From JBHEMK01 sp046262635 (GTDB taxonomy: Bacteria > Actinomycetota > Thermoleophilia > Gaiellales > Gaiellaceae): a stretch of DNA of 6,775 nt. Where the stretch lies: positions 1-6,775 of the forward strand of contig JBHEMK010000121.1 in NCBI GenBank assembly GCA_046262635.1. Direction: 5' to 3'. Of the stretch, positions 1-6,072 are shown piece by piece (within the stretch, counting starts at the first letter, position 1; the number at the start of each line of letters is the position of its first letter). The notes beneath the pieces are model-generated. The model saw only the letters and a program-made list of their open reading frames with translations, made no database searches and was not told where the DNA came from. Position numbers and translations under genes: made by a program.

Positions 1-353
1 ACGAAGTAGAGAGCGACGACGGCGAAGATCACGACGGCGATGATCGCCGTCCAGAAGACGATGAACGCGAGGATCGCCGCCAGTACGGCGAGCAGCTGCG
101 AAGCGGCGAGGATCCACGTGACCTGCCGGAACGTGTCCGAGCGGGAGCCCCGTCCGACGGCGAAGTAAACCGCGACCGCGACGATCGCCAGCCCGATCAC
201 GCTCCAGCGAGAGACGTCGTGGAAGACCGCGACGACGATCGCCTCGACGAGGGCGATCCAGAGCACAATGCGCGTGCGTCGCGCGCGCAGCCAGCGGCCT
301 AACCGGCTGGTGTCGTGCTCGACGACACGGGTGCTGTCGGCGAACATGTTCAT
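1..353 (-). CDS. Partial multi-spanning membrane protein of unknown function (N-terminal part)
   Basis: This is the last visible gene of the minus-strand operon. It runs off the left edge, so only 117 residues from the N-terminus are seen. A short polar, basic N-terminus (about residues 1-27, with RWLRARRTR at 20-28) precedes strongly hydrophobic stretches at about 28-44, 52-66, 78-100 and from 101 to the edge, so at least four membrane segments are likely. The basic stretch before the first segment suggests a cytoplasmic N-terminus. The ATG at 353 lies 3 nt past the ispE stop, which implies co-transcription and probably translational coupling. No clear Shine-Dalgarno sequence precedes it. 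A second in-frame ATG at 347 is an alternative start. I recognise no family and assign no function. The hydrophobic pattern and the tight spacing make a real gene likely. Confidence 0.72.
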   Translation of the reverse strand, partial: MNMFADSTRVVEHDTSRLGRWLRARRTRIVLWIALVEAIVVAVFHDVSRWSVIGLAIVAVAVYFAVGRGSRSDTFRQVTWILAASQLLAVLAAILAFIVFWTAIIAVVIFAVVALYF

Positions 354-356
354 GGC

Positions 357-1175
357 TCAAACGTACCACGCGGGTGCCGTCAGCCATACCCGGCCGCGCG
401 GCCCGAGCGCGCGCAGTGCGGCCTCCGCAGGGGCGCGGTGCAGGAAGAGGCCGTAGACCGCCGGGCCTGCGCCGGTGACGTCGGCGCGGAACGCGCCGAG
501 GTCGCGCAGCTCGCCAGCAAGGGGGGAGGAGGCGAGATCGTTCGGCGGGAGCGCGGCGAGGTCGCGCGGACGGCGGATGCCCGAAAGCGCGTCGCGGAGC
601 GCGCGTCGACGCTCGTCGTAGCCCTCCTCCCCGTGGCGCCGGTCAAAGTCGCCGTACACCGCGCCCGTCGAGACCTTCGCAGCGTCGTACGGGAGGACGA
701 GCGCGACCCAGTAGTCCTGCGGCAGATCGAGCGGCTCGAGCTCGGCACCGTCGCCACTGCCGAGCTGCGGGCCGGCTCGGAGGAAGAACGGCGCGTCGGA
801 CCCGAGCCTCGCCGCCACGCGCTCGAGGTCCGCGGTCGGCAAGGGCCGCTCGAGCGTCTCGTTCGCCAGGCGCAGCGCAGTCGCCGCGTCGGAGCTGCCG
901 CCGCCGAGCCCCGCGGCGACCGGGAGGCGCTTCTGGATCCGCGCCAACCACCGCGGCTCGACCCCGGCTGCCTCGGCGAGCGCCGCGAGCGCGGCGCGGA
1001 CGAGCGTATCTCCTGGAAACCCGCGGACGGCGAGCCGCCGCGCCGGCTCGATCGAGAGACGGTCAGAGAGGGCGACCCGCTGGTAGACGGTCGCGACCTC
1101 GTGCTTGCCGTCCGCGCGCACCGAGCCGACGACGAGCGCCAGGTTGATCTTTGCGCAGGCAGGGCGGCGGATCAT
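357..1175 (-). CDS. ispE: 4-diphosphocytidyl-2-C-methyl-D-erythritol kinase
   Basis: IspE phosphorylates the 2-hydroxyl of CDP-methylerythritol with ATP in the cytoplasm. It is the fourth enzyme of the non-mevalonate (MEP) route to IPP and DMAPP. The 272-residue length is normal for the family. All three GHMP-kinase motifs are visible: AKINLAL with Lys9 near the N-terminus, the glycine-rich ATP loop PVAAGLGGGSSDAA at 85-98, and the C-terminal VTGAGPAVYGLF at 233-244. The likely catalytic Asp is D127 in LGSDAPFF. The substrate-side motif reads DGKHEV at 22-27, where most homologues have DGYHE. The ATG at 1175 overlaps the rsmA stop by 4 nt (ATGA), and a GAGG lies 7 nt upstream, inside rsmA. 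The position directly after rsmA matches the known actinobacterial and Firmicute order. The family assignment is secure. Confidence 0.96.
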   Translation of the reverse strand: MIRRPACAKINLALVVGSVRADGKHEVATVYQRVALSDRLSIEPARRLAVRGFPGDTLVRAALAALAEAAGVEPRWLARIQKRLPVAAGLGGGSSDAATALRLANETLERPLPTADLERVAARLGSDAPFFLRAGPQLGSGDGAELEPLDLPQDYWVALVLPYDAAKVSTGAVYGDFDRRHGEEGYDERRRALRDALSGIRRPRDLAALPPNDLASSPLAGELRDLGAFRADVTGAGPAVYGLFLHRAPAEAALRALGPRGRVWLTAPAWYV

Positions 1176-1945
1176 CGAAGTGCCTCGGCGAGCGCGATGA
1201 ACTCCGCAGGGGCGAGCGCCTCTGCGCGCGTGGCCGAATCCCGCCCGATCGCCGCGAGCCCCTCGGCGGCCCGTCCCCGGCTCGCGTGCCCGGCGAGCTC
1301 GAGCGAGTTTGGGAGCGTCTTGCGCCGGTGCGCGAACGCAGCCCCGACGAGGGCCTTGATGCGCGGATAATCCGCGGGCATCGCGGTGCGACGAAATGCG
1401 ATGAGTGCCGAGTCGACGTTCGGCGGCGGTCTGAACACGTGCCGCGAAACCGGATGGAAGCCGGTGCGCTCAGTCAGGAGCTGCACGAGCACCGAGACCG
1501 CGCCGTAGGCCTTGGTGCTCGGCGGGGCGAAGAGCCGGTCGCCGACCTCGCGCTGGAGCATCACGCACCAGAGGTCGATGCCCGGGAGGCCGTCGAGACT
1601 CTCGACGACGAGCGGCGTCGCAATGTTGTAGGGCAGGTTGGCGACGAGCTTGCTGGCCTCCGGGGCGACGGCGGCTAGGTCGAGCTTCAGCGCGTCGCCA
1701 AAATGGATCTCGACGTTCGCGCGCTGGCCGAGGCGCTCACGCAGGCGCGGCTCGAGCGAGCGGTCGAGCTCGACCGCGTGGACGCGCGAGACCCGATCGG
1801 CGAGGGAGGTGGTGAGGGCGCCGGGACCGGGCCCGATCTCGAGCACAATGTCGGCCGGTTCGAGCTCGCCGAGGCGACCGATCACGCCGAGGATGTTCCC
1901 ATCCGCCAGGAAGTGCTGGCCAAGCTCCTTCTTCGACGGGGTCAA
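1172..1945 (-). CDS. rsmA: 16S rRNA (adenine(1518)-N(6)/adenine(1519)-N(6))-dimethyltransferase
   Basis: RsmA (KsgA) uses S-adenosylmethionine to dimethylate two adjacent adenines in the 3'-terminal helix of 16S rRNA, a late checkpoint in small-subunit assembly. The protein has 257 residues, within the family range. Visible motifs are KKELGQHFL at 5-13, the SAM-binding EIGPGPGALT at 36-45, acidic Glu59 in VELD, GDAL at 83-86, the catalytic NLPYNIATP at 103-111, and FRPPPNVDSA at 171-180. A basic C-terminal stretch (AFAHRRKTLPNSL, 203-215) fits rRNA binding. I chose the TTG at 1945 because it puts the conserved LGQHFL at the usual distance from the N-terminus and no in-frame ATG or GTG fits. 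This TTG overlaps the tatD stop as TTGA. The bases just upstream are pyrimidine-rich with no Shine-Dalgarno sequence, so translation probably depends on reinitiation after tatD. The start is inferred; the identity is clear. Confidence 0.95.
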   Translation of the reverse strand: MTPSKKELGQHFLADGNILGVIGRLGELEPADIVLEIGPGPGALTTSLADRVSRVHAVELDRSLEPRLRERLGQRANVEIHFGDALKLDLAAVAPEASKLVANLPYNIATPLVVESLDGLPGIDLWCVMLQREVGDRLFAPPSTKAYGAVSVLVQLLTERTGFHPVSRHVFRPPPNVDSALIAFRRTAMPADYPRIKALVGAAFAHRRKTLPNSLELAGHASRGRAAEGLAAIGRDSATRAEALAPAEFIALAEALR

Positions 1946-2688
1946 GGGAGGGAGAACGCCGCAGCGGCGTTCCGCTCGATCTGACCGCCGAGCTCCGCGG
2001 GATCCTCTCCCCGCGCAACGGCAAGGGCGGCCACCGTGTGGGCGACGAAGGCGGGCTCGTTCTCCCGTCCGCGCACGGGTCGCGGAGCGAGGTAAGGGCA
2101 GTCCGTCTCGCAGAGGATCTGCTCGGCAGGCACCCGCACTGCGGCGTCGCGCAGCTCCTGCGCGTTCGGGTACGTGACGTTGCCCGCGAAGGAGACGTAC
2201 CAGCCGCGCTCGAGTGCGGTCGGGAGGAGCGGCGGGGACGAGAAGCAGTGGAGGACGACGGTGCCGGCGAAGGAAGCAAGCTCGGCGAGCGTGTCGTCGT
2301 CGGCGGCACGCGTGTGCACCACGACGGGCTTCTTCAGCGCGGTCGCGATGTCGAGTTGGCGGGCGAACAGGTCGCGCTGGCGTTCGCGGGGCGCGTAGTC
2401 GCGGAAGTAGTCGAGGCCCGTTTCGCCGACGGCGACTGCGCGCTCGTCCTCGAGCAGTGCGGCGAGCTGCTCCAGTCTCGTCGCCTCGGCACTGGCGGCC
2501 TGGTGCGGATGGATGCCGAGGATCGCGAAGACGCCCGCGTGCTGGGCGGCGACCGCGAGCGCCGCGCGCGAGCCGTCGATCGTCGTCCCGACGGTGAGGA
2601 TCCTGCCGACGCCGGCCGCGCGGGCCCGCTCGACGAGCTCGCCGGGCGGATCGGTGCAGCCGTCGAGGTGCGCGTGGGTGTCGATCAC
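1942..2688 (-). CDS. tatD: TatD family metal-dependent hydrolase (DNase)
   Basis: This is an amidohydrolase-fold TatD enzyme. Family members are cytoplasmic divalent-metal-dependent 3'-5' exonucleases linked to DNA repair and degradation, though physiological substrates are often untested. The protein has 248 residues, near the usual 250-260. Metal ligands and family motifs occur in order: IDTHAHLD at 2-9 (His5, His7), GIHPH at 58-62, GETGLDYF at 88-95 (Glu89), VVHTR with His125, LHCFS with His147, and CETDCPYLAP at 193-202 (Asp196). RGRENEP at 206-212 is also typical. The frame stays open upstream inside metG, but that extension is arginine-rich shadow sequence. The GTG at 2688 gives the expected start directly before IDTHAHLD and overlaps the metG stop as GTGA. 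No strong Shine-Dalgarno sequence is visible, so coupling to metG is likely. Confidence 0.94.
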   Translation of the reverse strand: MIDTHAHLDGCTDPPGELVERARAAGVGRILTVGTTIDGSRAALAVAAQHAGVFAILGIHPHQAASAEATRLEQLAALLEDERAVAVGETGLDYFRDYAPRERQRDLFARQLDIATALKKPVVVHTRAADDDTLAELASFAGTVVLHCFSSPPLLPTALERGWYVSFAGNVTYPNAQELRDAAVRVPAEQILCETDCPYLAPRPVRGRENEPAFVAHTVAALAVARGEDPAELGGQIERNAAAAFSLP

Positions 2689-4478
2689 CCGGCGTCGAGG
2701 TCGACGCTCATCCGCTTTAGCTCCTCCTCGGCGACGCCTGGATCGAGCTTGCGGAAGAGCGGGACGGGTTCGGGGAGCGCCCGCCCAGGTGTGAGCTCGC
2801 GGGGCGCCCAGGAGCCGACCCAGCTCGCGTAGTCGCCCGTGAGAACCTCGTGGGTCGTCCCGTCCTGCTCTGCCTCCTCCCGGAACTCGAGTGGACCGGC
2901 CAGCCACCCCTCGTAGCCGAGCAGCTCGTGCACGCGCTGGGAGCTGAACGGGAGGAACGGAGCGAACAGCGTCTTCAGGCTTTCGACACAGCGGAGGGCG
3001 ACGTAGAGGACGGTGGCCGCGCGTTCGCGGTCGATCTTCACGAGCGCCCAGGGTTCCTGCTCGGCGAGGTACTGGTTCGCGAGGCTCGAAAGGCGCATCG
3101 CCTCGCCGATCGCACCCTTGAATCGCGCCTGTTCGATCTGGGCGCCGACGCTTGCGAACCCTCCCTCGACGGCGGCGAGCACGCGCTCGTCGGCGCTCGT
3201 GAACTCGCCCGGCTCGGGGACGCCGCCGAAGTTCCGCTGTGCGCTCACGAGCGTCCGGTTAACCAGGTTGCCCCAGTTTGCAAGCAGCTCGTCGTTGTTG
3301 CGCCGGACGAACTCGGCCCAGGTGAAGTCGGTGTCCTGCGTCTCGGGACCCGCCGCAGCGAGGAAGTAGCGCAGCGAGTCGGCGTCGTAGCGCTCGAGAA
3401 AGTCGCGGACGTAGATGACGACCTGTCGGCTCGTCGAGAACTGCCGACCTTCCATGGTCAGGAACTCGCTCGCGACCACGTTGTAGGGCAGCTGGAGCTC
3501 GCCGCGTCCGGCGCCGATCTCGCCGCCGGCGCCATAGCCGAGCAACATCGCCGGCCAGATCACGGTGTGAAAGACGACGTTGTCCTTGCCCATGAAGTAG
3601 AAGTGACGCGCCTCGGGGTTCTGCCACCACTCCCGCCATGCCTCGGGTTTGCCGTTGTCGTATGCCCACTCGACGCTGGCCGACAGATAGCCGATCACGG
3701 CGTCGAACCAGACGTAGATCCGCTTCGTGTCCTCCGGGTAGCCTTCGACGGGAACCGGGACGCCCCAGTCGATATCGCGCGTCATCGCCCGCGGCCTCAG
3801 CTCGCGGGCGAGGCCGAGCGCGTTGTTCCGCACGTTGGCGCGCCAGTGGCTCTGCGCGCCGATCCACTCGGTCAACCTGTCCGCGAACGCAGGGAGATCC
3901 AGGAACAGGTGCCTCGTCTCGCGGAACTCCGGCGTCGAGCCGTCGATGATCGAGCGAGGGTCGATCAGATCGATGGGGTCGAGTTGGTTGCCGCAGTTGT
4001 CACACTGGTCACCACGCGCTTCCGGGTAGCCGCAGATGGGGCATGTTCCCTCGATGTAGCGGTCGGGCAGCGTTCGCCCCGTCACGGGCGAAAATGCGCC
4101 GAGCGCCGTCTGCTCGACGAGATACCCCTTCGCGTGGAGCGTGCGGAACACGTCCTGGGTGACCTGGTAGTGGCTGTCCGTCGTCGTCCTCGTGAAGAGG
4201 TCGTACGAGAGCCCGAGCTTGCGCAGGTCCTCGCGGATCAGCTCGTTGTTGCGGTCGGCGAGCTCACGCGGCGAGATCGCTTCCCGATCGGCCGCAACCA
4301 TGACAGGCGTGCCGTGCTCGTCGGTGCCGCTGATCATCAGCACGTCGTTGCCCTGGAGTCGGTGATAGCGGGCGAAGATGTCCGACGGGACGCCGAAGCC
4401 GGCCACGTGGCCGATGTGCCGTGGACCGTTCGCATACGGCCACGCGACGGCGATCAGGATCTTCTGCGGGGTCGACAA
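2685..4478 (-). CDS. metG: Methionine--tRNA ligase
   Basis: MetG charges tRNA-Met with methionine using ATP in the cytoplasm. It is a class I synthetase. From the TTG start there are 597 residues. The catalytic domain opens with WPYANGPRHIGH (HIGH at 21-24). A four-cysteine zinc knuckle follows (Cys146, 149, 159, 162), so this resembles the E. coli-type, zinc-containing form. YVWFDA is at 255-260 and GKDNVVFH at 297-304. The KMSKS loop is degenerate, reading FSTSR at 347-351. The helical anticodon domain carries NQYLAEQEPW ending at about 477. There is no C-terminal Trbp111-like dimerisation domain. I prefer the TTG at 4478 because a GGAG lies 8 nt upstream and the protein then starts just before the conserved core. 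In-frame ATGs at 4562, 4520 and 4517 would add 28, 14 or 13 unconserved residues. This is the first gene of the operon, and its stop overlaps tatD. Confidence 0.95.
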   Translation of the reverse strand: MSTPQKILIAVAWPYANGPRHIGHVAGFGVPSDIFARYHRLQGNDVLMISGTDEHGTPVMVAADREAISPRELADRNNELIREDLRKLGLSYDLFTRTTTDSHYQVTQDVFRTLHAKGYLVEQTALGAFSPVTGRTLPDRYIEGTCPICGYPEARGDQCDNCGNQLDPIDLIDPRSIIDGSTPEFRETRHLFLDLPAFADRLTEWIGAQSHWRANVRNNALGLARELRPRAMTRDIDWGVPVPVEGYPEDTKRIYVWFDAVIGYLSASVEWAYDNGKPEAWREWWQNPEARHFYFMGKDNVVFHTVIWPAMLLGYGAGGEIGAGRGELQLPYNVVASEFLTMEGRQFSTSRQVVIYVRDFLERYDADSLRYFLAAAGPETQDTDFTWAEFVRRNNDELLANWGNLVNRTLVSAQRNFGGVPEPGEFTSADERVLAAVEGGFASVGAQIEQARFKGAIGEAMRLSSLANQYLAEQEPWALVKIDRERAATVLYVALRCVESLKTLFAPFLPFSSQRVHELLGYEGWLAGPLEFREEAEQDGTTHEVLTGDYASWVGSWAPRELTPGRALPEPVPLFRKLDPGVAEEELKRMSVDLDAG

Positions 4479-4486
4479 GCTTGGAT

Positions 4487-4490
4487 CTCC
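4487..4490 (-). promoter_or_regulatory. Ribosome binding site supporting the TTG start of metG
   Basis: GGAG on the minus strand lies 8 nt before the TTG at 4478. It is the best-placed Shine-Dalgarno match near any metG start candidate. The ATG pair at 4520/4517 has only a weak GGGAAAG upstream. This site is the main reason for preferring the TTG start. Confidence 0.5.
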
Positions 4491-4515
4491 AGCCGGGGAC
4501 GAAGGGGAGGTGAGC

Positions 4516-4521
4516 ATCATA
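4516..4521 (-). promoter_or_regulatory. Candidate -10 element of the metG operon promoter
   Basis: The minus strand reads TATGAT here, five of six matches to the sigma-70 consensus and a fit to the actinobacterial TAnnnT pattern. Transcription would then start near 4509, leaving an untranslated leader of roughly 30 nt before the TTG at 4478. That would exclude the upstream ATGs as start codons. No recognisable -35 box sits 16-18 nt upstream, where the sequence is GC-rich. This is a consensus match only. Confidence 0.25.
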
Positions 4522-5077
4522 CGAACCGCTTTCCCGGGCGCCCCGGAGCGGCGCCGGAGCATCCTGTACGGCGAACCTCAGCCAGGGCGGAGGGATCGGA
4601 TCCGGAGCGAGCGAGCCCGGTGGAGCGGTCGTCGTCTCCGCGTTCCGCGCGGACCCGGGCGCACGAGCGTCGTCCACTACGGCGGGCGATTCCTCCTCGA
4701 TCGCGCTCAGGTTTGATCCAGATCGTCTCGACCTTCTCCGAACCGAATTGCCGTGGCCGCCAGGCACCGCGCCAGGCGAACCTCGGCTTCGCTGGAGTAC
4801 GATCTGTCCATGGCGGGTCTCTCCGTTCGCGCACGGGCTGCGGCCAGCGCGCGGCGGCCGGCGCAAGTTCGAACGGTGCAGCAGTACCAGACTGCGCACC
4901 TCGGAGCAGGGGATCGTGGTGCCGGGAGCGGCGGCGGGTCTCGTCCGTCAGGAGAGCGGCGCGATCATCGGTGTCCAGAGGGGCGAATCGAGCACGATCA
5001 ACCTGATTATCTCGTCCGCGCGTCAACCTCACGGGATGTTCCGGAGGCGCTCCCGTTTTCCCTGGCGCGTGCGTGGC

Positions 5078-5081
5078 AGGA
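5078..5081 (+). promoter_or_regulatory. Ribosome binding site of the GNAT gene
   Basis: AGGA lies 8 nt before the ATG at 5090. It decides the start, because the reading frame stays open for more than 300 bases upstream with no homology to GNAT proteins. Confidence 0.5.
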
Positions 5082-5089
5082 TCGGCCCG

Positions 5090-5608
5090 ATGCTGATTCG
5101 CCGGTACAAGCCTGAAGACCGGGAGACCGTCCGAGCCATCCATGCCGCGGCGTTTCGCCGCCCCCGCGACCCCGCCGGCACTCCGGCGGAGGTCGAGCTG
5201 CTCGACCGCCTGATCGAGGCGGGCGATGTCATCGGTCCGCTCTCGCTCGTAGCCGTTCGTCAGGCGGGGCCCGTCGGGCACGTCGTGTGCAGCCGCGCCA
5301 CCACCGGTGGCCATCCAGTCGCAGCACTCGGTCCAATCGCGGTGCACCCCGAGCACCAGCGACAGGGCGTCGGACTGGCGATGATGCATGCCGCGCTGGC
5401 TGCTGCTGACGCGCTGGAGATCCCACTCGTGGCGCTGCTCGGCTCAAGGGACTACTACCCGCGGTTCGGATTCGTTCCAGCAGCCCAGCTCGCAATCGAG
5501 TCCCCGGACACCGGCTGGGGCGACGATTTCCAGGTCAGGACGCTTTCCGCCTACCACCCCAGGATCACCGGCCGCTTTCGCTACGCAGCGGCTTTCGACT
5601 CGGTCTGA
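5090..5608 (+). CDS. GNAT family N-acetyltransferase, YhbS-like
   Basis: The product is predicted to transfer an acetyl group from acetyl-CoA to an amine on a small molecule or protein. The protein has 172 residues, the usual length for single-domain GNATs. It starts with the typical first strand and helix (MLIRRYKPEDRETVRAIH). The acetyl-CoA-binding motif A is clear: LGPIAVHPEHQRQGVG at 80-95, with the Q/R-x-x-G-x-G pyrophosphate loop at 90-95. The segment GSRDYYPRFGF at 118-128 and the late ITGRFRYAAAF resemble E. coli YhbS and COG3153 proteins, so I place it in that subgroup. The substrate cannot be read from the sequence. The start is set by AGGA 8 nt upstream. The gene stands alone, divergent from metG and with 464 bases to the next gene, so it is probably monocistronic. 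Confidence 0.88.
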   Translation: MLIRRYKPEDRETVRAIHAAAFRRPRDPAGTPAEVELLDRLIEAGDVIGPLSLVAVRQAGPVGHVVCSRATTGGHPVAALGPIAVHPEHQRQGVGLAMMHAALAAADALEIPLVALLGSRDYYPRFGFVPAAQLAIESPDTGWGDDFQVRTLSAYHPRITGRFRYAAAFDSV

Positions 5609-5986
5609 CTTACCGTCCCGAGATTTCGCTCCGAGCCGGCGCCGGCGAACGGCCCCGCGTGACCGAGGCGATGCCGAGGCGGACAGAGATCGGGCCTACG
5701 TCGATCCGGTGAGCATGTGGTGCCGGCTCCGGGACGGCCGCCTGTGCCAAACACGGGCGCGACGTTCGCCGGCGGCCGCCACCTGTCGCCGAGGCGGCGC
5801 CGTTACGCGGATCTAGACACGCTGTTCGCGCCGTTCCCAATGTCCAACAAGTACCAGTCGACGCCGCCGTCGCCTGCGACCTCCCCGTTTCCGCCAGGCG
5901 GAGCCCGCCACAACGATGCGCGCGGCGCGCTGCGGTCCGTGCTCGAGGCTGCTAGATAAAGGTTTGTGAAATTCGCACAGGTTGAC

Positions 5987-6061
5987 TTCCCCGCGCCCGG
6001 GGAGAAGACTCAGCTGTGAGTTACGCGCCCTGGGTCTTTCGGGCGGAACTTCAGCGGGGAA
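5987..6061 (+). promoter_or_regulatory. Potentially structured mRNA leader upstream of the secreted-protein gene
   Basis: The sequence supports a closing helix of 8 Watson-Crick pairs between TTCCCCGC (5987-5994) and GCGGGGAA (6054-6061). It encloses two local hairpins: ACTCA/TGAGT with a GCTG loop (6008-6021) and CGCCC/GGGCG with a 10-nt loop (6026-6045). The 5' strand can instead form a local hairpin, TCCCC/GGGGA (5988-6003), so the two folds exclude each other. The 3' strand of the closing helix touches the Shine-Dalgarno AAGGAG (6061-6066), so switching could change ribosome access. The layout resembles a cis-regulatory RNA, but I match it to no known riboswitch class. GC-rich DNA yields such pairings by chance. 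A possible -35 TTGACT at 5982 would start transcription inside the structure and rule it out. Confidence 0.25.
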
Positions 6062-6066
6062 AGGAG
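6061..6066 (+). promoter_or_regulatory. Strong ribosome binding site of the secreted-protein gene
   Basis: AAGGAG lies 6 nt before the ATG at 6073, the best Shine-Dalgarno match in the window. It selects this ATG over any upstream start in the same frame. The signal peptide beginning at this Met agrees. Confidence 0.7.
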
Positions 6067-6072
6067 AGGGTT

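Larger units (their letters stand above)
4479..5089. other. Divergent intergenic region without a recognisable gene
   Basis: These 611 bases separate the start of metG (minus) from the acetyltransferase (plus). Frames are open on both strands, but their translations are arginine-, proline- and serine-rich and match no family I know. I see no tRNA cloverleaf and no T-box (no AGGGTGG-type antiterminator motif on the minus strand). The only ORF with a decent ribosome binding site is a 34-codon minus-strand frame at 4811-4707 (ATG, GGAGAG 7 nt upstream, product beginning MDRSYSSEAEVRL). It is too short to support without homologues. The region presumably holds promoters for both flanking genes. 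Confidence 0.6.
5609..6072. other. Intergenic region before the secreted-protein gene
   Basis: No gene is recognisable in these 464 bases. Short open frames on both strands lack ribosome binding sites and read as low-complexity proline- and arginine-rich sequence. A perfect 12-nt GC palindrome, GCCGGCGCCGGC, lies at 5635-5646, shortly after the GNAT stop. It has no loop and no T-tract, so I do not call it a terminator. Composition shifts to markedly more A+T at about 5951-5985, where a promoter for the downstream gene is most likely, but I find no convincing paired -35 and -10 boxes. The last 85 bases form the potentially structured leader listed separately. Confidence 0.55.

Noticed and set aside
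315..1370. Long plus-strand open frame antisense to ispE and rsmA
   Set aside because: It lies opposite two genes with clear catalytic motifs. Its translation is Arg/Ala/Glu-rich with no domain, as expected from the strong third-position GC bias on the other strand.
2689..2907. N-terminal extension of tatD to an ATG at 2907
   Set aside because: The extra 73 residues are arginine-rich and lie inside metG in another frame. The GTG at 2688 places the conserved IDTHAHLD at the normal N-terminal position.
4860..4885. GTTCGAA reminiscent of a tRNA T-loop
   Set aside because: The flanking bases cannot form the 5-bp T-stem, and no acceptor or anticodon arm is found around it.
2850..5006. 718-codon plus-strand open frame antisense to metG
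   Set aside because: It is the mirror of the metG coding frame plus intergenic sequence. It has no recognisable domain and no ribosome binding site at its start.
5010..5045. Minus-strand TTGACG and GATAAT as a promoter pair
   Set aside because: The spacer is only 9 nt, far below the 16-18 nt needed.
4530..5062. Imperfect inverted similarity between 4530-4570 and the minus strand of about 5025-5062 (CCGGAGCATCC versus CCGGAACATCC)
   Set aside because: The similarity is short, interrupted and not extended on either side. It is consistent with chance in GC-rich DNA, and no target-site duplication or transposase is present.
5717..5959. 80-codon plus-strand open frame between the GNAT and secreted-protein genes
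   Set aside because: It has no ribosome binding site, a proline/arginine-rich low-complexity translation and no family resemblance.
5982..6010. Promoter with -35 TTGACT at 5982 and a -10 near 6005
   Set aside because: The bases 17 nt downstream (AAGACT) are a poor -10 match, and 16- or 18-nt spacing is no better. It stays only as the competing explanation to the structured leader.
6045..6072. ECF-sigma-like -35 (GGAACT at 6045)
   Set aside because: A matching -10 would place the transcript start at or beyond the ATG, downstream of the strong ribosome binding site.
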